DNA from: a bacterium
Lineage (GTDB): Bacteria > Patescibacteriota > Gracilibacteria > Peribacterales > Peribacteraceae
Length of the DNA: 32,300 bases
Assembly (NCBI GenBank): GCA_027623015.1
Contig: JAQBVR010000014.1
Coordinates: 1 to 32,300, forward strand
Direction: 5' to 3'
The notes beneath the pieces are model-generated. The model was given only the letters and a program-made list of their open reading frames with translations. It made no database searches and was not told the DNA's origin. A program made the translations under genes and the position numbers. Every line of letters begins with the position of its first letter. Positions within the stretch are counted from its first letter, which is position 1. This document shows positions 1 to 8,699 of the stretch, in pieces.

Positions 1-1
1 A

Positions 2-223
2 ATTGGGAGAACAAATTCTGCTATAGGATTTACACTAGAAGGTAACGTAGATGGCGCACAAGAGGATCGGGTGCAATCCGTACTTGAAGGAGTCCAAAAG
101 ACTATTCGCAAAAGCTTACGAGAAGGTCAATTTGTTCAAAGAAATGTAATATTTGAATATTTTAAGCCTGGTAATGAAGGGGATACAATAATCAGTCAAA
201 GCCGGGATCAAATGACCGCATAG
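2..223 (+). CDS. C-terminal fragment of hypothetical protein (truncated by window start)
   Basis: Open frame 2 reads IGRTNSAIGFTLEGNVDG...SQSRDQMTA then TAG at 221-223; no start in the window. Confidence 0.5.
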   Translation: MGRTNSAIGFTLEGNVDGAQEDRVQSVLEGVQKTIRKSLREGQFVQRNVIFEYFKPGNEGDTIISQSRDQMTA

Positions 224-309
224 GAACTATTAAAACTATCAATAATAGTTGCATAATATCTATTATTTAGTACAGTTTATAACCCTATGTCTAGGGATAC
301 CTATTCTTC

Positions 310-1428
310 ATGTCATCCGACACACGAGATAACACAGGCCCAGACTCAGAGGAAACGCTAGTAAGGCAAATAGAAGGAATAATTGAAGGTGATACAACTG
401 ACAACTCTGATGGTTTGAGTGCCCATGATTTAAAGTTTGCATTGGATATAGCACTGCGAATGAGGAAAAGTCGAGAATCAAAATTAGTGGTTGAGCAATT
501 ACAGCAAGGAGCTACTCTCAGGTTAAGAATCCCTCTCTCAGAGATACAAACAAGGGTATTGACTCCCCGTGTTTATCTTAGATGGCCAGTCGTATTGGCT
601 GCGTTGCATAATGGACACCTCATTGGTAAACAAGTTGTTGAAAATGCAGTACAGTACGCCGAAGATGGCAATGCAAAAGCACGTCTAACACTACAGCAAC
701 ATGCTGTACATGCGAATAAATATGGGTATTTTCTCTTTCGATACGATGCAAAAACAATAGATTACCGTCTTCGAGCAGAATACAGTGGAGAAAACTTTCC
801 TCAAGCTACGCCAAAATTTGTAGTAAGCGCATCTGATGCATTGCATCCAGATTCACAACATGAATTGCACAAGAAGTCAGTCTGTTCTGCAGATTGTCAG
901 CTACATCTACCAAAACCAAAAGCCAATGCACCAACCATATTAGACTTACCAGATGCGTCTCGAGGAGATGAAGTAACTGATGTATCTTGGCTACAAAGAG
1001 CAACTGATGAACCTCAAGGTATTGCTCTGGTAGAAGATATACAGTGTAGAAAAGACATGACACAGTTTGGTTTATCATCAAAGGCTATGGATGCAGGACT
1101 GTTGCACGTACGTGAGAAGGTCAATCCTCTGCGTCCTGAGTTTCCTGTCACAGATGTAGCTGCAGCCATAGCTTCTATAAAAGGAATAGTTATGAAAGAT
1201 GGACGCAAAGTTTTTTTTGGCTCGAAAGAAATGCCAGATATTACTCCTATAGGGAACGGAAGAAGTATGTATACCTTTGAGCATTTCAATAGTGAAAATT
1301 GTGAATCGTTCCTGCCAGTTTATACTCTGAGAGGTCGTGAGTACCCTGTGGTACTTCCAGACGATACAAAAAACGAGCACTATAAACTCATTGTGGATTG
1401 GTTTGTCAAATCTGCACGACTCAAGTAG
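310..1428 (+). CDS. hypothetical protein, 372 aa
   Basis: Long ORF; stop overlaps the stop of the convergent rel-like gene by 8 nt; no family recognised. Confidence 0.75.
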   Translation: MSSDTRDNTGPDSEETLVRQIEGIIEGDTTDNSDGLSAHDLKFALDIALRMRKSRESKLVVEQLQQGATLRLRIPLSEIQTRVLTPRVYLRWPVVLAALHNGHLIGKQVVENAVQYAEDGNAKARLTLQQHAVHANKYGYFLFRYDAKTIDYRLRAEYSGENFPQATPKFVVSASDALHPDSQHELHKKSVCSADCQLHLPKPKANAPTILDLPDASRGDEVTDVSWLQRATDEPQGIALVEDIQCRKDMTQFGLSSKAMDAGLLHVREKVNPLRPEFPVTDVAAAIASIKGIVMKDGRKVFFGSKEMPDITPIGNGRSMYTFEHFNSENCESFLPVYTLRGREYPVVLPDDTKNEHYKLIVDWFVKSARLK

Positions 1429-4177
1429 CCTTTCGCCTCTTCTCTTCTTGAATATTCCACCACACGAGCGAGACAAATACAGGGAGTATGGCAATGGGTG
1501 AGATAGATCTTGTAAAAATTATTTCTCCTACAGCAGCAAATAGGCACACAAGAAGAAGCTGTGCATACAGTTGGTGAGACTCAATTTGTCGTACAAGTAT
1601 GTAGAAAAGTGTGTAGGGCAGGAACACAAATGTGAGAATAAAGGCGATGATCGTCGAAATTTCTGCTGGTGTTAGCAGTGTATGGTACATATTTGGTACG
1701 TATATAAGTGCTGGGATCAACGATAGGCAGGACAGACAGAACAGGAAGGCAGGGTAGCGGGCCTGAATCATGCCCTCTTGTTCTTGGTACCTGCGGCCTA
1801 CTTCGGAGTACCAGCCAAAGGAGAGTCCACTACCAAGTCCGAAGAGCAATGCTATCGCTGGTGTGTTGTATAGTTTCATCATAAATGCGCTCGTTAGCAG
1901 AGAGACACACATCATGATGATCTCGTTTGTGTATGAGTCTTTTGAAAAGATGCGTCGCAGCATGGGTACGATGACCGTTCCTATAACAATGAAAATGATG
2001 TACTGAACAGGGGAGAGGTACTGCAGGCTGTAGTACGAGAGTGCTCCAGTGAGAAAGAATGCTATTCCAGAGAGGAATAGCGATGTGCGGCGGATGTCCA
2101 GTGCCTTATACTTTCGCTTAGAGGTAATGACTTGGTGAACGTATAGCAAGGACGCAGCGATAAAGAATGTGAAGTATCGTAGGAATATCAACTCCTCTGG
2201 TTTCGCGATATTGATAAGAATCTGATGTGCAAATACTGGGTCCATACCCCATAGTACGATAAGAAGTAGAAACATCAGTCTATGGTGAAAAGACGCTCTT
2301 TTTGGGTGGACAGAGATATCTGTTGCTCCTGCTTTTTGCAATCTCTGTACAATCAACTTTTGCTCAGTGGAGCTCAATGGAAAGCCAAGGGAGATGTTCC
2401 CATGAAAGAGTTGCCGTGGTCGGAATCTTACATTCTTTAAAGTGATGCCCATTTCTTTATAGACGCCTATTACTTGCGCAACAATATCAGCATCATCGAT
2501 CTGCATGGTAAAATGGACGATACAATCCACTCTGGATGGCACATTCTGCTCTGTAGCTATAGGTTCGAACAATACAGAAAACATATGCTCTGGCTTGATA
2601 TAACCATTTGCTATAGCAATAAATGCGTCGTTTAATGTGCGATAGCCTTGAGATGCTAGCTGATCGCTAAACTTCTCATTGTCGTACTCTTCTAGAAAAC
2701 CTTTGTTTTGTTCCGTCATGATGTCCTGCAGTAAGTCTTTTCCGATTGTGAGCTTCTTTTTCTTCGATGTCGTAGAGAGTGCACTCCGTATAACTGCAGT
2801 AGCGAGTCCAGTATTTACCCATTCGAGCCATTGTCGATCAATCATCTCACTTTTTGCAAATGTAACATCTAAAGACACCCCATTGCGCAGTGGTGTATGT
2901 AGGGCTACTTCTTCTCCATTTATGCGAATAGATTTTGTAAACTGTGCATGATTGCGAAAGCAGAAAAAAACACCATCAAGAGCAGTTGATCCTTCTGGAA
3001 GCATCTCTGTGTGATCATTCATACCATGAACGATGATAGAATCCCCCAAGATATCGCTCTGCAAACTTTCCCAAAAGTCATCACTACGGTCTTCAGTATC
3101 CTCTGTGAGAGACTTGATATGATCAGCCCAAGGAAGGTAGTCAAATACCCCAGATGCCTCACTGTCAAAGCAAGAAACCGTGATACCATATTTGTGGTAT
3201 TCCTGCATTGCCTCTGTTCGGATTTTACAACGCACACGAGTCCCATCTTCGAGGATGACAGTGGTATGGACGCCACGGTATCCATTCATCATTGGAGAGT
3301 TGATGTAGTCTTGAAACGACAAATGTTCACGTTGCCATATCTGATGCAGGGCACCAAGGACTTGGTAGCAATCATTGATCTCTGAACAGATAAATGTAGC
3401 AGTAAGTGCTGCAACACCCGTGATGCCTTTGTCGCCACTTTCCATACTGATGCGAAGCTTCTGCCAACTCTTTATCTCTTGAACACAGTCAACATGAGTT
3501 TTACCTAGAACATCTTGGAGGTGTTTACACATCTTCCGGATGATCTTCTCCGATTGTTTTTCGTTCTCTATGCGTAGCTCGGAAAGCTCTTCAAATACGC
3601 CCGGTTCGAGAACAGAAAGGCAAAGTGCCTCCATTTCGTCACGTAGATTGTTCATGGCAAGTCGATCGGCGATCTTCACAAACACATCCATCGTCTCCTG
3701 TGCAAATGTCTTCTGCCGTTCTGGCTTCATAAATTCCACAGTCTGCATGTTGTGCAGGCGGTCTACAAGCTTGATCACCATGATGCGTACATCTTGCTTC
3801 ATGAGTCTGAAGATCTTTCGTAGTGTTTCTATTTGATCATCGAGTGTTGGTCTCCCCTCAAGGTCCTCTCTGTAGATTTTGGTAACACCATCGATCAACG
3901 CAGAAACTTGGCCATTAAATGCATCATCGATCTCTAGGAGCGTTAGATCAGTATCTTCTACGGTATCATGCAAGAGAGCTGCTATCAGTGTATCCGCATC
4001 TGCCCCCATGTCTGCCAGTATATGGGCAACAGCTATAGGATGCGTAAAATATGGCTCCCCAGACTTCCTATTTTGACATTTGTGGGCTTCTGTGCCCATC
4101 TCAAATGCTTTGTTGATGCGTTTCTGGTCCTTAGCGGACAGATGGGAAATATGTGATTTAAACTCTTTCCACTGCAT
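1421..4177 (-). CDS. RelA/SpoT-homolog (HD hydrolase, degenerate synthetase, TGS, ACT) fused to a C-terminal EamA/DMT-like multi-TM domain, 918 aa
   Basis: RKSGEPYFTHP, LLHDTVEDTD and DRLHNMQT (HD hydrolase motifs); NGYRGVHTTV...KIRTEAMQEY (synthetase-like); LPEGSTALDGVFF (TGS-like); ACT-like segment; then about 285 aa of hydrophobic helices with EamA-like pattern, one uninterrupted frame. Confidence 0.85.
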   Translation of the reverse strand: MQWKEFKSHISHLSAKDQKRINKAFEMGTEAHKCQNRKSGEPYFTHPIAVAHILADMGADADTLIAALLHDTVEDTDLTLLEIDDAFNGQVSALIDGVTKIYREDLEGRPTLDDQIETLRKIFRLMKQDVRIMVIKLVDRLHNMQTVEFMKPERQKTFAQETMDVFVKIADRLAMNNLRDEMEALCLSVLEPGVFEELSELRIENEKQSEKIIRKMCKHLQDVLGKTHVDCVQEIKSWQKLRISMESGDKGITGVAALTATFICSEINDCYQVLGALHQIWQREHLSFQDYINSPMMNGYRGVHTTVILEDGTRVRCKIRTEAMQEYHKYGITVSCFDSEASGVFDYLPWADHIKSLTEDTEDRSDDFWESLQSDILGDSIIVHGMNDHTEMLPEGSTALDGVFFCFRNHAQFTKSIRINGEEVALHTPLRNGVSLDVTFAKSEMIDRQWLEWVNTGLATAVIRSALSTTSKKKKLTIGKDLLQDIMTEQNKGFLEEYDNEKFSDQLASQGYRTLNDAFIAIANGYIKPEHMFSVLFEPIATEQNVPSRVDCIVHFTMQIDDADIVAQVIGVYKEMGITLKNVRFRPRQLFHGNISLGFPLSSTEQKLIVQRLQKAGATDISVHPKRASFHHRLMFLLLIVLWGMDPVFAHQILINIAKPEELIFLRYFTFFIAASLLYVHQVITSKRKYKALDIRRTSLFLSGIAFFLTGALSYYSLQYLSPVQYIIFIVIGTVIVPMLRRIFSKDSYTNEIIMMCVSLLTSAFMMKLYNTPAIALLFGLGSGLSFGWYSEVGRRYQEQEGMIQARYPAFLFCLSCLSLIPALIYVPNMYHTLLTPAEISTIIAFILTFVFLPYTLFYILVRQIESHQLYAQLLLVCLFAAVGEIIFTRSISPIAILPVFVSLVWWNIQEEKRRKAT

Positions 4178-4241
4178 AATTAATGATAACTATACTCTAC
4201 TTTCTGGCTTTGTGAAGGGGAATTTGGCACTTGGGAGGTCT

Positions 4242-4721
4242 TTAAGAAAGTACTGAAAGTATGTAAAATTTCACATTTGCAAAGATTTCCGTAGAAGTGT
4301 CGAGTGCTTCTATCTCCGTCTTTGAAAACCATTGCATCGCATCTGCTTCGTTTGTATCTAGGATAATATCCTGAGATTCATCAAGTGGACGTGCAAGGTA
4401 GAGAAAGTCCATGTGTTGATGTGCTGTTTCGCCGCGCTCCTGAGAAGCAGGGATATTTTCAAGCAGAAGTGCGATTGGCTTTTTGAGCATACATCCCTCT
4501 GCGGGATTCTCTTCAAAGAGATTCTCTTGAGCATCGCCAACGATCTCTACATCTAGTCCTGTTTCTTCTTTGCATTCTCGCTTCGCGGTATCTGCTGGAG
4601 TTTCATTGTCATCGACATGCCCTCCAGGTGGCATCCATCGTTCAAGTCGTTTGTGCCACATCAGGAGTGTTCGCTGTTTACTATCGACGATAAATGCTGT
4701 GGCTGTGAAATGCTTCTTCAT
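4242..4721 (-). CDS. NUDIX hydrolase
   Basis: Nudix box GGHVDDNETPADTAKRECKEETGL; start set at MKKHFTATAF instead of the upstream ORF start, which reads through repeat sequence. Confidence 0.88.
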   Translation of the reverse strand: MKKHFTATAFIVDSKQRTLLMWHKRLERWMPPGGHVDDNETPADTAKRECKEETGLDVEIVGDAQENLFEENPAEGCMLKKPIALLLENIPASQERGETAHQHMDFLYLARPLDESQDIILDTNEADAMQWFSKTEIEALDTSTEIFANVKFYILSVLS

Positions 4722-4819
4722 GATGATGCAGAGGAAACAAAAGATGCAGAGTACTCTTGCGTATGCTATAGTACATTTCTTCTGCATCTTCTGCATCTTC
4801 TGATTCTCCCCCTAGGTAT

Positions 4820-5389
4820 ATGGTTCTCATCAATGACAATTCATCGGCATTAGACATCGGAGATCACATGCCCGCCTTCAGTTTGCCTGCAACAGACGGT
4901 ATGACTGTTGATTCACACATGATCAAAGACCCAGTTATTGCTGTCGTTTTCACATGTAATCATTGCCCATACGCACAGGCATACGAAGAACGACTTGTAG
5001 AGTTGGCAGAACATTTCGATGAACTTGGTGTTCAGTTTGTATTGATAAATAGTAATGACGCAAATAACTTTCCAGAGGACTCCTTCGACATGATGATCAT
5101 CAAACATGACGAGCAGGGGTATCCATTCCCGTACTGCTATGACGAGTCTCAAGAAGTTGCAGTAGAATTTGGTGCTTTGTGTACGCCCCATTGTTTTGTG
5201 TTTGATCGCGATCGCACTCTGAAGTACAAAGGACGGATCGATAACAACTGGCAAGATGTCGCAGCAGTAACCGAACACAATCTTCGCGATGCCCTAGATG
5301 CACTTGTGTTAGACCTTGAGCCACCAGTGCATGAGGTCAACGCTATTGGTTGTTCGATCAAGTGGCGTGATTCACAGCTAGTCCATTAA
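4820..5389 (+). CDS. thioredoxin-family / AhpC-TSA-like redoxin
   Basis: MPAFSLPATDG...VVFTCNHCPYAQAYEERL (CxxC) and CTPHCFVFDRDRTLKYKGRIDN. Confidence 0.88.
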   Translation: MVLINDNSSALDIGDHMPAFSLPATDGMTVDSHMIKDPVIAVVFTCNHCPYAQAYEERLVELAEHFDELGVQFVLINSNDANNFPEDSFDMMIIKHDEQGYPFPYCYDESQEVAVEFGALCTPHCFVFDRDRTLKYKGRIDNNWQDVAAVTEHNLRDALDALVLDLEPPVHEVNAIGCSIKWRDSQLVH

Positions 5390-5393
5390 TTTG

Positions 5394-5444
5394 TTGAATT
5401 GCTGCATTGTTACAGTGCTAAACTGTTAAATTGTTCGCAGAGCG
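5394..5444. repeat. left arm of 8-bp-period inverted repeat flanking the four-helix-bundle gene
   Basis: Octamers aattgctg/cattgtta/cagtgcta/aactgtta/aattgttc followed by gcagagcg; 5428-5444 is a 17-nt perfect reverse complement of 5894-5910. Confidence 0.85.
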
Positions 5445-5477
5445 CGTGTGAAGTTTGATGATATATAATCATAGTAA

Positions 5478-5819
5478 TTACTTTTGTAGTTTTCTTTCAG
5501 TGAATTTTGATAGTGAATGTATTTCTCTTGGTAACTTTTTGAGTTCTGTAAGCATGTGGTCATATTGAGAGGTTGACAGCAGTTTTCTACGATGCGCTTT
5601 TTCATTCCAATCTAATGCCTCAAGAGTTGAAGCATATGCATAATTATAAAATTTGATCTTGTCTTTTTTTGTCTTTCTTCCAAAGCCTTCTGCAATATTT
5701 ACTGATATTGAATCTACTGATCTCACATATTGGTCTCCAATAGTCTTCTTTGCAAAAACATCCCAATTCTTAACAATGTTCCACATCTCATTCGAGATAT
5801 GGAATGCCACTGTGATCAT
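5478..5819 (-). CDS. four-helix bundle protein (23S rRNA intervening-sequence protein family)
   Basis: Sequence pattern ...DQYVRSVDSISVNIAEGFGRKTKKDKIKFYNYAYASTLEALDWNEKAHRR, characteristic of TIGR02436/IVP-type proteins. Confidence 0.87.
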   Translation of the reverse strand: MITVAFHISNEMWNIVKNWDVFAKKTIGDQYVRSVDSISVNIAEGFGRKTKKDKIKFYNYAYASTLEALDWNEKAHRRKLLSTSQYDHMLTELKKLPREIHSLSKFTERKLQK

Positions 5820-5893
5820 TGAGCTGAAGAAATTTTTTCTGAGGCATAATTAAAGATTTAGAATGAAGAGAAGTATCATGCCATCTGCTTATA

Positions 5894-5940
5894 CGCTCTG
5901 CGAACAATTTAGCAATATAACAATTTAGCAATCTAATAGT
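5894..5940. repeat. right arm of 8-bp-period inverted repeat flanking the four-helix-bundle gene
   Basis: Reverse complement reads gattgcta/aattgtta/tattgcta/aattgttc/gcagagcg. Confidence 0.85.
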
Positions 5941-6933
5941 TTAAGAGGCCGAACTAGAAGACTTAGGTTCAATATTCAAGATCATCACCTCAGGCCACGC
6001 AAAGAGTCGTGCGCGCAGTGCAGCTTCTCCAACTCCTCGTGTCAGTGCAAGTATAGAGCCGTTATCAAGTTCAAATATTCCTTGATCAAACGAAGGTCCG
6101 ATAGTCGTTGGAAGACTACTCAATGATCCTACATGCGGTAAGCGAATTTGCCCACCATGTGTATGACCTGCAACGATCAAGTCTGCATCGCTGCTTTGTT
6201 GCTCCTTGATGATGTCCGGATTATGGGAGAGTAAAATAGTTGGAAGATCTAACATACCAGTCATAGCCGCTGAAAGGTCGCTATCCCCACTCCAGAGGTC
6301 GTCGATTCCTACTAGATTGATGTTTTCGGCTCCCAACGATATGATAGTATATTCATTACGCAGTACCTGTATATCTAGTGCCTCAAGAGCGTCGGCGACA
6401 TCATCTCCTTTGTCGAGGAACTGTATCTTTTGACGCAGTATATTGCGCTTGTGCCCTCTATCATGATTCCCCAGTACGGCAAATACACCTGCAGATGCAC
6501 GAATATTGCCGAGAGGAGCAAGGTGAGAGAGGTCAGAACGTTCATCTTCTATCAAGTCTCCTGCGATCAAAACGATGTCTGGTAATGCTTGATTGATCTT
6601 ATCTACAATGCGCGAGAGGAATACCTCTCCTTTGTATGGACCTATGTGTGTATCGGAGATGACGACAATCTTTATCGATTCTTCTATAGGTAGATGCACA
6701 GTGTGCTCAGTGGTTACTATCATCTGTGGCTCCACAAAGGATCCATAGATGGTTAGACTGAAACCGATAAGCCCAATCAATCCAATAAAGACTACACCAA
6801 TTATCACAGATTTGTGTGCAGTACGGTTTCGACTCCACCAGAGCCAAGATGTAAGCATCATACAGAAGCCGATACTGATGAGTAGGAGGATGGCCAGATC
6901 CCACCAAAATATAGAAGGACGCAATAAGAACAT
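5941..6933 (-). CDS. membrane-anchored calcineurin-like metallophosphoesterase
   Basis: N-terminal TM helices, then VVISDTHIGPYKG, IAGDLIED, VLGNHDRG and VAGHTHGGQIRLP. Confidence 0.9.
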   Translation of the reverse strand: MFLLRPSIFWWDLAILLLISIGFCMMLTSWLWWSRNRTAHKSVIIGVVFIGLIGLIGFSLTIYGSFVEPQMIVTTEHTVHLPIEESIKIVVISDTHIGPYKGEVFLSRIVDKINQALPDIVLIAGDLIEDERSDLSHLAPLGNIRASAGVFAVLGNHDRGHKRNILRQKIQFLDKGDDVADALEALDIQVLRNEYTIISLGAENINLVGIDDLWSGDSDLSAAMTGMLDLPTILLSHNPDIIKEQQSSDADLIVAGHTHGGQIRLPHVGSLSSLPTTIGPSFDQGIFELDNGSILALTRGVGEAALRARLFAWPEVMILNIEPKSSSSAS

Positions 6934-6958
6934 ATGTGCATTGTAGCAATGTTCTCAG

Positions 6959-6993
6959 AATTCTTAATTCTAAATTCTCAATTTTAATTTACA
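6959..6993. repeat. single-arm heptamer tandem array (AATTCTN-like x5)
   Basis: aattctt|aattcta|aattctc|aatttta|atttaca, ending immediately before the ATG at 6994. Confidence 0.65.
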
Positions 6994-8625
6994 ATGAGTT
7001 CAATGTCCCTACGAAAAATATCATCAAAGCACCTAAATACTATATTAGTACTATGGAACTATTTGGCTGCGACACTTGTTATTACGCTGCTTTTTAGTGC
7101 AGTGGTGCCGTTTCATATGGATGAAGTTATAGCGTATCTATGGATTCGCTGTTACGACTACCCAGGCAATTTCGTGACACCAAATGACGACTGTACAGGG
7201 TTTTGGAGTATGAACGTACTTGGCACAGGTATCATCTTACCGCTTCGTGTATATTTCTACGCAGGAGCTATACCGTCATTGTTTTATTATCCTATCTATT
7301 TCATCTGGAAGAGCTACCTTTCTGCAAGGTGGCTTGGTGTGCTGTGGATACTCGCACAGTCTTATTGTATTCAACAGCTCTTTCGCATCCCGATGAAGCG
7401 GGTATTCATCGCACTTATACTCTTCTTACCCTACGTCTTTCAGCATATCGTCGATACAGGACCTGTGGGGTTACAGATAACAGGGGTATTTGTCATACTG
7501 TGGCTTACAAAGAAATGGGCACAGACACCTAAGCTCCTGTATCCAGTTTTTATTGCACTCATTGTGTTTATTTCCATCTGGACGAAGCTTACCTACGGAT
7601 GGATGATCCCTGGTATAATAGTTCTTCAGGCATTACTTCTGTTTGAAGAGCGGGATCATTTGAAAAAGATGGATACAGAGTATCTCCTCAACCAAGTGTA
7701 TCTAAGTGTCATCATCTGTACGGTCTGCACTGCAACTCTGCTCTTTTCTACAGAGGTAAACAACCCTACGCAGATGCCGCTTCTTGATCAGTTGTTTACA
7801 CAGTCAGGCAAAAGCTATTCGTTTGTGAGTATGGTAAACGATGTTCAGACATTGCCTGCACTGCACATATTGTTCAATCCCTTGGAGACAGCAAACCGAA
7901 TATATGAGATAAGGCCAGCAGGAGCATTGGCATATTTCTACAGTTTCCTTGTCTATGGATCTTTACCTTTTATTCTCTTTGCACTCTGGTGTGGAAAACG
8001 AATTTCTAGCGTAGCCTTACTGCGGTCGAGTGTAGGGTATGGCATTTTTCTGATGACTTTCTTCTTCATCGCAAAAAACCGTGAAGTCTGGACTATGCAT
8101 CATACCGTTCTTGCATTGCCATTCTTCGTCTTCGCTATAGCAGCGCTCTTTGCAGGTATCAAATGGAACCAAAGGCTGCGTCTCGCAACTTCATGCGTAG
8201 CAACGCTATTTATAGCACTCAATCTTTACTTCTTCCTCGTGATGATCTCCCAGCCAGTATTGAGCGAAGCCGACCCCTCTCGTCATACCATCAATCAGAT
8301 CCTCGCAGATAAACGCCTTGCGCAGCGCTATCTGTATATCAGTATCGACAGAGGGATGTACTTCTTGCAAGCTATGTATGGACACCCGGATCAGCGAAAT
8401 ATTTTTCGAGAGCCTCTCAAGTACCAGTGGCAAGTCGATGAGATCAAGACCGCTCTCTATGCAGATAACCGCAAGGCATTATTCATCTATGACACCAAGG
8501 TTCAGCTCACAGATCTAGACTATGTGCGAGAGCATTTTGATGTGGTTCGTTGTAGGGCTATTCCTGAGAATGCTGTCTGGCAGGTTCTCCTCGAAGCTGA
8601 TGAGGAGGGGAATACGTGTTTATAA
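6994..8625 (+). CDS. polytopic membrane protein, possibly GT-C-fold glycosyltransferase
   Basis: Many TM segments; early FHMDEVIAYLW acidic motif after TM1, as in GT-C/GT39-type proteins. Confidence 0.6.
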   Translation: MSSMSLRKISSKHLNTILVLWNYLAATLVITLLFSAVVPFHMDEVIAYLWIRCYDYPGNFVTPNDDCTGFWSMNVLGTGIILPLRVYFYAGAIPSLFYYPIYFIWKSYLSARWLGVLWILAQSYCIQQLFRIPMKRVFIALILFLPYVFQHIVDTGPVGLQITGVFVILWLTKKWAQTPKLLYPVFIALIVFISIWTKLTYGWMIPGIIVLQALLLFEERDHLKKMDTEYLLNQVYLSVIICTVCTATLLFSTEVNNPTQMPLLDQLFTQSGKSYSFVSMVNDVQTLPALHILFNPLETANRIYEIRPAGALAYFYSFLVYGSLPFILFALWCGKRISSVALLRSSVGYGIFLMTFFFIAKNREVWTMHHTVLALPFFVFAIAALFAGIKWNQRLRLATSCVATLFIALNLYFFLVMISQPVLSEADPSRHTINQILADKRLAQRYLYISIDRGMYFLQAMYGHPDQRNIFREPLKYQWQVDEIKTALYADNRKALFIYDTKVQLTDLDYVREHFDVVRCRAIPENAVWQVLLEADEEGNTCL

Positions 8626-8692
8626 ATCCCAAAACACAAATCCCAAAAGAGGTGCGAGGTTTTGAGATTTGGAGCTTGGGATTTGGGATTTT
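8624..8692. repeat. 7-bp-period inverted repeat between convergent stop codons
   Basis: Left aaatccc|aaaacac|aaatccc|aaaagag; right (reverse complement) aaatccc|aaatccc|aagctcc|aaatctc|aaaacc. Confidence 0.9.
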
Positions 8693-8699
8693 AAGAGCG

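Noticed and set aside
5478-5819. Diversity-generating retroelement
   Set aside because: The four-helix protein resembles Avd relatives, but no reverse transcriptase, template repeat or variable repeat was seen in the window.
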